Shown: positions 34,001 to 41,575 of the stretch, one piece after another
How positions within the stretch are numbered: position 1 is the first letter of the stretch
How the letters are laid out: the number at the start of each line of letters is the position of its first letter
Origin: Sinanaerobacter chloroacetimidivorans
GTDB lineage: Bacteria; Bacillota; Clostridia; Peptostreptococcales; Anaerovoracaceae
Reading direction: 5' to 3'
DNA: 64,000 bases
NCBI RefSeq assembly: GCF_018128545.1
Contig: NZ_JAGSND010000017.1
Span: 1 to 64,000 of the forward strand
Translations under genes and position numbers: made by a program
Notes under the pieces: model-generated
Seen by the model: only the letters and a program-made list of their open reading frames with translations
Database searches by the model: none
Told to the model about the DNA's origin: nothing

Positions 34001-35278
34001 ATTTATGTACTTATCGATCAGAGCCTGCGGATTGTCGTTCATCTGATCTTTCAATCCGCCCGGCTTGAGGTAGTCGTCAACGGTCTTGCCGTCTTTCGCG
34101 ACAACCACGTTCCAGATCGGGTTAAACTGGGAGTAATTATTGTAGTTCGCGTTGGTTCCGCTGTAGTTGTCCGTGAGGCCGTAGCCCAGTATGCTTACTT
34201 CCACGTATACGCCGTCGCCACTTTCAAATTTGCCGTCGGCGTTTTTCACTACAGTACCTGCGGCCAATACTCCAAGCGGTTTTGCATCGACATCTGCTCT
34301 TTCACCGGTAATCGCTTCAATGAGGTCCTGGCAGAACTCATTAATTTCTATCCAGGAGTGGTACTCGTCGTACGGACCGATATGCAAGCTGGCCGCGGCA
34401 AGCGTCTGCCCGTCCGCTACAGCTTCAAGGGCATAGGTTCCGGGGCCTTCATAAGTTGGGCCAAATTGGAAAAACGCTCGATTGTCAGCGGTTTGGCCGC
34501 TGCCAAAGTCACCCTGAGTGCCGCCGTTATACCCGTTATAAGGAATGTTGCTGGTCGCATTGGCGTTGCTGCTCCCATAGGGCGAGTTGACTCTGATGCT
34601 GGCGGAAACCTTGTAGCCGTCAGCAACTGCAACGATCTGTTTATTTAACAGGAGCATAATTGGTGTTGTTCCACGTAAGTTGCTGCCGTTGCCCCAACGG
34701 TTGAGAGCAAAACCACCGTATGTAAAGTTCACAGTGTCCAGAAATGCCTGTGGATCTGTAATGCCTTCCGCAGGAACTGTAAACTCTACATGAAAGATAC
34801 GGGGATCTTTCAGATTGATTTCTCTTCTTGTGGTGTAGTACTTGTCCGGGTCTTCGCCGCTTTCTGAAACGCCCCTGTAAACTTCAGGCCTGTACAGGAT
34901 CTGCACGGGTCCGCCGTTAATAACTTCAACTGACTTGATATAGAGCCGGTTGTTTTCCAGCGCTAATGCAAGTGCTTCGGGCGTCACTACTTCCAACGCT
35001 TCGGGCGTTACGAAATCCAGCGCCTCGGGCGTTACCAAATTAAGTGCCTCGGGTGTTACTAAATCCAGCGCTTCGGTCGTCACCGCATCCGGCCCCGCGG
35101 GCGGTTCTACTTCCAGCGCCCCGGGCGTTACTTCGTTCAAATCTGCATTATTTTCAAGGAGGATTGCTGCGTTATAAGCGGGAGAATCATCTACAGCATA
35201 TGTATTTATGCCTAACGAAAATACTAAGCTGAGCACAATTAACACACTTAAAAATTTTTTTATTTTTTTAAGCTGCAT
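31094..35278 (-). CDS. Very large exported M14-type zinc carboxypeptidase-like protein
   Basis: About 1394 residues. The start at ATG 35278 has AGGAGG 9 bp upstream and gives a signal peptide (MQLKKIKKFLSVLIVLSLVF). Residues about 45-105 are Val-Thr-Pro-Glu-Ala-Leu octapeptide repeats. The peptidase M14 region has zinc ligands HSDE (about residue 443), NPDG...RVNRYGMDLNRD, a second histidine in LEWHGYV (about 583) and the catalytic glutamate in WTIELPHS (about 665). The remaining 700 residues are beta-rich with no clear catalytic motif and include Ig-like ends. No SLH domain is visible. It is likely a secreted peptidase or amidase acting on peptides or peptidoglycan. Confidence 0.82.
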   Translation of the reverse strand: MQLKKIKKFLSVLIVLSLVFSLGINTYAVDDSPAYNAAILLENNADLNEVTPGALEVEPPAGPDAVTTEALDLVTPEALNLVTPEALDFVTPEALEVVTPEALALALENNRLYIKSVEVINGGPVQILYRPEVYRGVSESGEDPDKYYTTRREINLKDPRIFHVEFTVPAEGITDPQAFLDTVNFTYGGFALNRWGNGSNLRGTTPIMLLLNKQIVAVADGYKVSASIRVNSPYGSSNANATSNIPYNGYNGGTQGDFGSGQTADNRAFFQFGPTYEGPGTYALEAVADGQTLAAASLHIGPYDEYHSWIEINEFCQDLIEAITGERADVDAKPLGVLAAGTVVKNADGKFESGDGVYVEVSILGYGLTDNYSGTNANYNNYSQFNPIWNVVVAKDGKTVDDYLKPGGLKDQMNDNPQALIDKYINADPEDIDFVTPFYQNNVHSDEVSGTDSMIHLINALIDGGNEGKTLSYKTFDDGQITWNYRPSSNTNTGYTAFNHVVNAGQFSSDTSRTEMSIDTGEILDKFIMVNTLCSNPDGKAAMRRVNRYGMDLNRDAVYATQPETIALTQDIAKWDPIVMLEWHGYVSQMLIEPCTPPHSQNYEPDLTLNNMIQLAYSGGKALTASTGYNRFHLPWDSMANGWDDGGNIYGPMFAMLFGCMGWTIELPHSNSDAFEAGNAINYAMLNALLEGDTAYYDGNVLNRSIDGKDSHAVDNKYTSLRKSTILNKLEFKLRGVENIDSQAADKYFIDVVSGVGKYVGRARKDDGNGGKLPFFPDYLVIPGTPETQFNVAEAYRTLDFTMRYGAKVSKTTEPVTYNGVTYPAGTYLYDMKQGRRNFIAEIMSKGYDATNFASMYADIYCNFPDTRGFDCVEVWSPDLFDGKTVSVDSVEKKANIAGAPDEYVVFKSNSVDSVRFVNLLLSGRSSGPSFINSKEDVWMLRKSAEGVGTMSDYIIEAKNLDKIYALVDNPDLGLKGCHLEGKYISALPKEAVKLVEPVISLNSTRNAATVGGAIYWALDDYMGFGSMKNADGTDYNGNSASAVRPGANVVLMNNAAASGNLLTAIKNNKLGLVMVQSAASLTNANFGTGTSSPTTGSFGDVALYGDYNVDDSLFTANYASTDTIYARGNYFTGNIPEGSKILFKSKDGGAFIGGFQATGGSKDIFQNRTTMFSTILKGGGIAGKPVQSVTFGSNMFFRPHYQKYYPMLATAIFAGAAGILDDQIDPVINSIEFGSSDVVVSASDADSGMAAYALYKWDIAAKKYVLEAEQADGTFALASVESRYMIVATDYAGNEAVGKFAFINGTFFVYGTETAAPSAVIEKLSNNKNSLTVTVTETFFKEGNAVFNRGLAKKFSIDNNAAGTYDVEGYKVYVDTKGNTQVRECKITNFTAQ
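34971..35138 (-). repeat. 24-bp coding tandem repeats (VTPEALxx octapeptides)
   Basis: Five near-identical 24-bp units run from 34971 to 35090, followed by two diverged units to 35138. They encode repeated V-T-P-E-A-L plus two variable residues near the N-terminus of the M14 protein. Copy number may vary between strains. Confidence 0.85.
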
Positions 35279-35308
35279 AATTATTAACCTCCTAATAATA
35301 TTTACCTC

Positions 35309-35382
35309 ATTTATTCTGGAGTCGCGGTTCTCTGTTTTCAGCCCCATTTATTCTGGAGTTGTGGCTCTCTGTTTTCAGCCTC
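35309..35382. repeat. Two 37-bp tandem units upstream of the M14 gene
   Basis: 35309-35345 and 35346-35382 share CATTTATTCTGGAGT at the left end and CTCTGTTTTCAGCC at the right end, with a few differences in the middle. They lie in the 5' leader of the minus-strand gene. Confidence 0.7.
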
Positions 35383-35394
35383 GCTGCTGACGCT

Positions 35395-35508
35395 CAGCGT
35401 GGCCAAGCGGCTCTTTTATCTGGAACGAGCGGCCCGGTTTCCACCACATCCTTTCCTGTAAACTTTAAATCTTCAAATTCGGTCTGTTTAGGTTTACCGC
35501 AACTTTTT
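35395..35508 (-). pseudogene. Possible C-terminal gene fragment
   Basis: A 37-codon open stretch on the minus strand, without start codon and ending at a stop (35397-35395), reads KSCGKPKQTEFEDLKFTGKD and then VVETGPLVPDKRAAWPR. The composition looks like real protein, and it is flanked by tandem repeats on both sides. No family is recognised. It may be the tail of a lost gene. Confidence 0.25.
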
Positions 35509-35613
35509 CAACTTCAGTACCTTTGTATTCAAACAGCCTTATTAAAAAAATCATAATACAACGGGTAAAAAAATAAAGTACCAGCACCCGGTTTTTTTGC
35601 GTGTGCCAGTACT

Positions 35614-35678
35614 AGGGCCGACTGAGAACCCATTGGAAGCTGAGGGTCGACTGAGAACCTAGTGGAGGCTGAGGGCCG
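35614..35678. repeat. 29-bp tandem repeat, 2.3 copies
   Basis: Units at 35614-35642 and 35643-35671 (each begins AGGGYCGACTGAGAACC) with a partial third to 35678. Just left is an imperfect hairpin AGTACCAGCAC/GTGCCAGTACT (35578-35613). The remaining gap 35508-35577 shows nothing recognisable. Confidence 0.7.
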
Positions 35679-35732
35679 CCCATGTGCTGGAAGCCGGAGG
35701 TAATCTATATATCAAGGGAAGGAAAAAAACTC

Positions 35733-37196
35733 TTATACAATTGAAATCAAGTGCTTTAGAAATTCTATTGATTCAGCCTCAGGCAGGGTGTGATTTTGAA
35801 TAAGCTCGTTTTTTATAAAATCGTCAAAGATACGAAGTATGGGAGCCGAATCAAGGACTCCTTCATAATAGTCATTGCGATACCCTGAGCACGTATCTGA
35901 AACCCACAGCAGCCTGTCCTCAAAATAAGTGAATTCTATATTGCCAATAGCATAATCATTTTTTAGAAGCAGTATTTTAAAATAGCTGTTATTCTCTAAT
36001 TGTTCAATAATAAACTCTAAAATTATTTTAATTTCTTTTTTTGTAAATGGCCTTAAATAACAAAAATGATCAGACATTAGTCCGCTTGTTACAAAATCCA
36101 GCAACCCTCGCTTCGTAACCAGATTTACCTTAGACGCTTTCGTATGATACATAGCATAGAATCGCTCATTAAAGATTTCCAGCATTTTTCGGATCTGGGG
36201 GTCATCCTTACTCCTGCCGAAATAATTCATTTCTATCACCATATCATTAAGAATGGAAAATGGGATCATTGTAGTACTAACACTGTGCTTAACGATATAC
36301 TTCGCGGAACTCTTTTCCAGCGGCAAACATGCATCACAAATACTAATGACCCTGTCTATAGGATTGCTTTGACTGGGTGTTCTTTTCATACTTTTGGCTT
36401 TTATCTTCATTTTTTCAAAATGATATGAATGAAAAGAATATAAAGTATGATCCGGTAAATCCGCAATAAAAGAAAATCGATTGTCTGCATCCAAAGTGAT
36501 TAGATCCGTAAAGTGAGCTGTCCCTAAGGTTTCCTTATCTACTACTACAGAGTTAGGAATAATGCTAAGTTGATTTTCGGGCACATCCCCGTCGGAAATA
36601 CTATATACTTGATAGTTTTCAAAATTAAACAGACTAAAAAATACGGTAAATGCAGCCGCATTATGACTGGGATTATCCCCGACGTACAAAATTTGTGATA
36701 CGGAAATAAAGCCTGGTGGAGAGTTTTTCATCAAGTGAATCAGCTCATTGGTAAATTCAAGGGAAATCATATTGAATATTAGAAACCTTATTTTAGAAAA
36801 GCTTTGATAAGAAGCAAATAGCTCACGTAATAAAATATTCTTTCCATGAACCGGGTTCCGTACAGTCAGGTTCTCTGAATTTATTCTACAGCTGGGGCTG
36901 TCAAATAATTGGGAAAGAATCTTTCTGGCGTGAAATGCATCCTTTCCTATTTTTGTTACTTCAATGGCTTGACCTAACTGCTGCAATTCATAGGGAGATA
37001 AATCTAAAGACGTTATTTTTAACAGTCTCTCTTTGAACGCCTGGATGGCGCAGATACTAACTTCGTTTTTTAGAATTCTCTGTATGGAATTTCTGCTCTT
37101 TATGCCTGTTAATTCAGTTAACTTTGTAACAGAAATATTTTTGTCTTTCATGATATTCCTTAGAAATTCTCCGAAAGTCATTAGATCATCACTCAA
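35733..37196 (-). CDS. Large XRE-type helix-turn-helix protein of unknown class
   Basis: 487 residues. The first about 70 residues are a lambda-repressor-like HTH (FGEFLRNIMKDKNISVTKLTELTGIKSRNSIQRILKNE). The remaining about 400 residues match nothing recognised. They contain no membrane segment and look like a mixed alpha/beta sensor with two halves. Usual XRE regulators are 70-250 residues, so this is an oversized form. It is divergent from the SLH-GLUG gene at 37448 and follows the repeat-rich gap before the M14 gene, and is a candidate regulator of one or both. Start ATG 37196 has no strong ribosome site. Confidence 0.6.
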   Translation of the reverse strand: MSDDLMTFGEFLRNIMKDKNISVTKLTELTGIKSRNSIQRILKNEVSICAIQAFKERLLKITSLDLSPYELQQLGQAIEVTKIGKDAFHARKILSQLFDSPSCRINSENLTVRNPVHGKNILLRELFASYQSFSKIRFLIFNMISLEFTNELIHLMKNSPPGFISVSQILYVGDNPSHNAAAFTVFFSLFNFENYQVYSISDGDVPENQLSIIPNSVVVDKETLGTAHFTDLITLDADNRFSFIADLPDHTLYSFHSYHFEKMKIKAKSMKRTPSQSNPIDRVISICDACLPLEKSSAKYIVKHSVSTTMIPFSILNDMVIEMNYFGRSKDDPQIRKMLEIFNERFYAMYHTKASKVNLVTKRGLLDFVTSGLMSDHFCYLRPFTKKEIKIILEFIIEQLENNSYFKILLLKNDYAIGNIEFTYFEDRLLWVSDTCSGYRNDYYEGVLDSAPILRIFDDFIKNELIQNHTLPEAESIEFLKHLISIV

Positions 37197-37447
37197 AACG
37201 ACACCGCCTTAATCTGAGATAATAATAAAATATTGCACTATTTGATAAAGTAATTACTGATTCTTAAATTTTGCAAAGAAGGGTATCCTGCATGATTAGT
37301 ATAGCACAAAATATGGATGATACAAAGATACCGGAACGGGGTTGGCGACACATTTATTGTGTGTCAGCAGAAAGATTCTCGTATTGTTTTTTAGTTTTGC
37401 AAGAGATAGTATTTATTTATCATATTTTATCAGGGAGGTGTCAAATC

Positions 37448-40400
37448 ATGAAAAAAGAAACTTACCGAGCTGTTACCTTCTTAATTACCCTGGCACTTAT
37501 CGTTTCATCATTTTTTTCCGGCAGTATTTCATATGGCGAAGGAGCCTCGGTAGAAGCTGCCTCTCCGAAAACGATTTTGAAAGACATAGAAGGGCACTGG
37601 GGCAAAAGGTATATTGAAAGTGCAGTAACGGCAGGCATTATAACCGGCTATGAAGACGGAACCTTCAAACCCAATCAGGCTGTGAGCAGAGCCGAATTTG
37701 TAACAATGGTAAACAAAGCTTTGAAGCTGAGAGATGAAAATACGGTGAAGCTGCTTTTCTCAGATGTTCGGCAAACGGACTGGTATTGCGGTGAGATCCA
37801 AAAAGCATGCTATGCAAGGTATGTAAACGGCATCAATGATCACAGCTTTTTGCCCCGAAAGAGTATAACAAGGCAAGAAGCTGCTGTTATGCTTTCAAGA
37901 TTTCTTCCTAATTCCGGATCAGTGATAACGGCATCATTGGAGGACTACTCGGACTCTTCGGAAATTTCAAATTGGGCAAAAATTGCCATGTCTCTGATGG
38001 TGAAAAAAGGTTATATGACAGGCAATGAAAATGGGAGTCTATTACCCAAAGGCATATTGACAAGAGCGGAAGCCGCCAGGATCATTAGCGGAATAATTGA
38101 GAAAGAAACAATTGTAAGAGAAACTATCTCTGTAAAAAATGCGGGAGAAATCCTACAGGGAAAGATCTATGTGGGTGATATCACCATTGAGAAGTCGGTA
38201 GGAGAGGGAGATGCAACGCTCGAAAGCTTGTCTGCTCTTTCAAACGTTTATATCCTTGGAGGCGGAGTGAATACGGTCACGCTTAAAGATTCCATTATCG
38301 TCCGGCTGGTTGTCTGCAAAGAGGGAACAAAAGTGAGGGTTCTAACTGATGGAATCAGTGTAATTCATGGTGCCATGGTTTTTAATGATAACCTGATTGT
38401 GAATAATCAGGGACAAACTCTCGATTCCGGAGAGGATGGTTTTCAAAGTATAATTTATTTTAACGGTTCAGTCAGTGCAGAGACCGCCATTCAAATTGCA
38501 GAGGAAATAGCCGGAAGGCTGGACAGCACCGGCAGAGTAACGACTGCGCAAGTACAGGAAGGTGTCGCTGCAATTCTGCCGGATTCGGCTGCGGTTGTTA
38601 CCGAAGGAGACAGTATCGTTGTTACGTTACAAGCGGCAGCTGAAACAGAGAAGGGAAATAAAGGATCAAGGACGCGTACAGCGGCAACGGTGCCCGGACC
38701 CCCAACCGATGTTCGGGGATCGGTTAAAGACGGTTTGCCCGCTGTAACATTTACGGAACCTGTGAGCAATGGAGGTAATTCCATTACATCATACATAGTG
38801 TACGCCTATAATAACGGAACCTTGGCAGCAAGCAGCTCGGGAATCGCCGTACCGGTTAAAATAGCAGGCTTAACTACCGGGAGTACTTATCAATTTAAAG
38901 CGGTCGCAGTTAACAATGCCGGAATCAGCACAGAATCAGCGGTATCGGAACCGGTTATTCTTTCCGAAATTAACGGCAAGGCGGCCCTGCTTTCGGCATT
39001 GAACGAAAGTCATTGTGATTGTGGCTTAAGCATAACAGCAGGCGGGTTTGAATACATGGCAGAGTATTATCCTGACATCGCCTCGACTAAGCCAATTACG
39101 GGATATGCTATTCATACGGAGGTCGAGCTTCAGCATTTAGCGATGCATAAAAATGCAAATGCAGTTTTACTGAATGATCTGGATTTTACTGGTATTACTG
39201 CGGGCACCGCAGATCCTTCTACCCCTATGGGGGCTTTAAATGCTGCTGTCAACGTGTACGGAATTCCCTACACGGGACACGCCGTCGGCAGCTTCAATGG
39301 AGGAAAATTTGTGCCGATAGGAATTGATACAAGTCCATACACGGGAATCTTTTCCGGAAACGGCAAAAGAATTACGGGACTGAGGATCTCAGGCGGAGTG
39401 GACAACGCCGGGCTATTTGGTTATACCTTTGGAGCAGAGATAAAAGACTGTTCTTTAATAAACGGAAATATTACCGGACGTTACAATGTAGGAGGAGCCG
39501 TCGGATATCAGTCCGGAGGGACGGTAAGCGCCGTGTATCAAACCGGAACAATTACTGCCTCGACAGGGGCTGGAGGAATTGCCGGAACGAGCAATGGCGT
39601 GATTATTGATTGTGTCAATGCCGGTGATATATCATGCACTGCCGCTGCGGGGGGTATCGTAGGAGTTACGGAACATGGAACAGTAGATAATTGTTTTAAT
39701 ACGGGTCAAATCTCCGGTATGTATAATTCGGTCGGAGGAATCGCCGGATCCGGAACATATAAATCCATAACAGACTGCTATAATACGGGATCGATTATGG
39801 GAGAATCCTTAGCAGGGGGAATCATTGGAGGCTTTGCGAGGGGTGAACTTATAAACAACTGTGCTAACAGCGGCATGGTGATCGCTTATGTTTATACCGG
39901 AGGAATAACAGGTCATCAAAGTTATGGACTGCTGCGAGCATCATATAATACAGGTCCGATTTATAGCCCCAAAATAGTAGGAGGCATAGTTGGATGTAAT
40001 GATTTGAACACACTTCAAGGAGGGGTTGGGCAAGTTTGGGACAGCTTCAATACCGGAGTCGTACCCGCCGGAACGGCTACTGCAGTTGGTGCTGTCATTG
40101 GATCGAACAAGGGAAGTGAAACAGGAAATTATTGGTTGGATGGCACCAACTTAAATGGAACGGCTGGAGTCGGTGAAAACGTCACTGGCGATACCACAAC
40201 AACCTTTTCGGCGATCGATCCTATATTGAACGGTATGTATGCCAGTATGTCAGCAATCGCAATGAGTGTGGGAGGAAATGGGGCAATTACCGAGATCAGG
40301 ACCAGTGATGACACCTTGCCAGAATTCAATGCGCTTCAAGGGTCCTATATTACCAATGCGAGCAGTTTGACTGTCACGGTAAGTGCCATATCTGATACTA

Positions 40401-40600
40401 CGGTAACGGTATCTACGAGTACTTCTCCGGAGGCATTGTATCTGTCAGCGGGTAATCTGGTGACTCCGACATCGGTATCCGGGGGAAGCAGTACCTACGA
40501 TCTTTCCAGTCTGGATACGGAACCCGGCACTTGGATCATGATCAAAGCAGTCAATATTGATCCCCGGCTAAATCGTTCATATTTTATTATAACGCCTTAG
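37448..40600 (+). CDS. SLH-FnIII-GLUG giant surface protein
   Basis: About 1050 residues from ATG 37448 (GGGAGGTG 10 bp upstream; an in-frame ATG at 37271 lacks a site). After a signal peptide come three N-terminal SLH domains (about 45-215: DIEGHWGKRYIESAVTAGII, FSDVRQTDWYCGEIQKACYA, YSDSSEISNWAKIAMSLMVK). A beta-helix-like segment follows (VYILGGGVNTVTLKDSIIV), then an FnIII domain (about 410-510: PGPPTDVRGSVKDGLPAVTF) and a long GLUG solenoid (about 640-890, GGIAG/GGIVG repeats). It is a wall-anchored adhesin-like protein resembling 3844-6588, but with the SLH modules at the opposite end. Confidence 0.9.
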   Translation: MKKETYRAVTFLITLALIVSSFFSGSISYGEGASVEAASPKTILKDIEGHWGKRYIESAVTAGIITGYEDGTFKPNQAVSRAEFVTMVNKALKLRDENTVKLLFSDVRQTDWYCGEIQKACYARYVNGINDHSFLPRKSITRQEAAVMLSRFLPNSGSVITASLEDYSDSSEISNWAKIAMSLMVKKGYMTGNENGSLLPKGILTRAEAARIISGIIEKETIVRETISVKNAGEILQGKIYVGDITIEKSVGEGDATLESLSALSNVYILGGGVNTVTLKDSIIVRLVVCKEGTKVRVLTDGISVIHGAMVFNDNLIVNNQGQTLDSGEDGFQSIIYFNGSVSAETAIQIAEEIAGRLDSTGRVTTAQVQEGVAAILPDSAAVVTEGDSIVVTLQAAAETEKGNKGSRTRTAATVPGPPTDVRGSVKDGLPAVTFTEPVSNGGNSITSYIVYAYNNGTLAASSSGIAVPVKIAGLTTGSTYQFKAVAVNNAGISTESAVSEPVILSEINGKAALLSALNESHCDCGLSITAGGFEYMAEYYPDIASTKPITGYAIHTEVELQHLAMHKNANAVLLNDLDFTGITAGTADPSTPMGALNAAVNVYGIPYTGHAVGSFNGGKFVPIGIDTSPYTGIFSGNGKRITGLRISGGVDNAGLFGYTFGAEIKDCSLINGNITGRYNVGGAVGYQSGGTVSAVYQTGTITASTGAGGIAGTSNGVIIDCVNAGDISCTAAAGGIVGVTEHGTVDNCFNTGQISGMYNSVGGIAGSGTYKSITDCYNTGSIMGESLAGGIIGGFARGELINNCANSGMVIAYVYTGGITGHQSYGLLRASYNTGPIYSPKIVGGIVGCNDLNTLQGGVGQVWDSFNTGVVPAGTATAVGAVIGSNKGSETGNYWLDGTNLNGTAGVGENVTGDTTTTFSAIDPILNGMYASMSAIAMSVGGNGAITEIRTSDDTLPEFNALQGSYITNASSLTVTVSAISDTTVTVSTSTSPEALYLSAGNLVTPTSVSGGSSTYDLSSLDTEPGTWIMIKAVNIDPRLNRSYFIITP

Positions 40601-40636
40601 TAGAAAATTCACTTCGTGCATTTGGAAAAAAAGCGG

Positions 40637-40661
40637 CGAAGTGAGCGGAGGCAGGTCCAAC
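40637..40661. repeat. Diverged third copy of the dispersed repeat
   Basis: CGAAGTGAGCGGAGGCAGGT and then CCAAC align with CGAAGAGAGCGTAGGTAGGT and then CCACT of copy 2 at 22361-22385, with four substitutions. Its CGAAGTG also pairs with CACTTCG at 40610-40616. As in the tRNA locus, a terminator follows immediately. Confidence 0.55.
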
Positions 40662-40695
40662 AAAACATCCTTACCATTGGGTCGGGATGTTTTTG
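40662..40695 (+). terminator. Terminator after the SLH-GLUG gene
   Basis: AAAACATCC (40662-40670) pairs with GGATGTTTT (40685-40693) followed by TGTTT. Confidence 0.75.
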
Positions 40696-40764
40696 TTTAC
40701 CTATAGAGCTTGACATTCTCTTTTCTGCCCGGCCAAAGGACATATCACATATTGACGATTGATG

Positions 40765-40835
40765 TTGAAATAAAGATTTTACAGTGTTATAATGTAAAAC
40801 AAAATAATGACTATGGTCAGTGAACTTAGTCATTA
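40765..40835 (+). promoter_or_regulatory. Promoter and palindromic operator of the TetR gene
   Basis: TTGAAA (40765-40770), 17 bp, TATAAT (40788-40793). Immediately downstream, TAATGACTA (40805-40813) and TAGTCATTA (40827-40835) are perfect 9-bp inverted arms 13 bp apart, placed to block early transcription. Autoregulation by the TetR protein is likely. Confidence 0.75.
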
Positions 40836-40886
40836 AACTGCGTTATATCTTAGATTTTCGCAGATTTCAATGGAGGAAGTGGTCTC

Positions 40887-41528
40887 ATGATAAAAGAAAA
40901 GACAAGCCACCGAAAAGAACAGGCGGCTGAAACGAAAAGGAAATTATATGAGAGCGCCGGACAGCTTTTCGGCCAATATGAGTTTGAAGACGTTACCGTA
41001 GATGACATTGTGGAAGCGGCGGGAGTATCAAAAGGCACGTTCTATGTACATTTTGAATCGAAGGACGCACTGATTGCATCGTTTTTATCTGATTATGTAA
41101 GCGGCGTGGACGCGGAATATAAAGCCCATCTTGATTCGTTTCCGGCTGGAACAAAAGCGTCTGATATGCTCCTTTCACTGATTTCAAAAATAGCCGAAGT
41201 GCTTACCGGCACAATTGGATATAACAGAATGAGAATCGTCTATAAGGTGCAGCTCACAGGTGCTGTCAATATGGAGGCGATCAAGGGCTATAACAGAGAG
41301 TTGTATAAAATGTTTGCTGATGTGCTCAAGCTGGGCATAGAGAGGGGAGAATTCCGTACGGAGCTTCCTCTGGATACTTTGACAAAGCATTTCGTAATGG
41401 CCATAAGGGGGATCAGTTATGAATGGTGCTTGCGATATCCCGACTTCGACTTAGAGGAGCAGGCACTTGCTCATTTTAAGATATTGCTTGATGGGATAAA
41501 TACAAGAGCAGCCTTAGCTGTGGAGTAA
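40887..41528 (+). CDS. TetR/AcrR-family regulator
   Basis: 213 residues. The N-terminal TetR domain (KRKLYESAGQLFGQYEFEDVTVDDIVEAAGVSKGTFYVHFESKDALI) is canonical. The C-terminal ligand domain is helical and unclassified. GGAGGAAG precedes ATG 40887. The strong promoter and palindrome upstream point to autoregulation. Only 47 bp separate it from the giant SLH-RTX gene, with no terminator between, so the regulator and the surface protein are probably on one transcript and under the same control. Confidence 0.9.
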   Translation: MIKEKTSHRKEQAAETKRKLYESAGQLFGQYEFEDVTVDDIVEAAGVSKGTFYVHFESKDALIASFLSDYVSGVDAEYKAHLDSFPAGTKASDMLLSLISKIAEVLTGTIGYNRMRIVYKVQLTGAVNMEAIKGYNRELYKMFADVLKLGIERGEFRTELPLDTLTKHFVMAIRGISYEWCLRYPDFDLEEQALAHFKILLDGINTRAALAVE

Positions 41529-41575
41529 AATAGAAATCAGTTATTTTTTTGAAACGTAATAGGGAGGATCTGATA

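Noticed and set aside
34950..35200. CRISPR-like array from the regular 24-bp repeats
   Set aside because: The repeats are contiguous, have no spacers and encode octapeptides in frame in a long gene.
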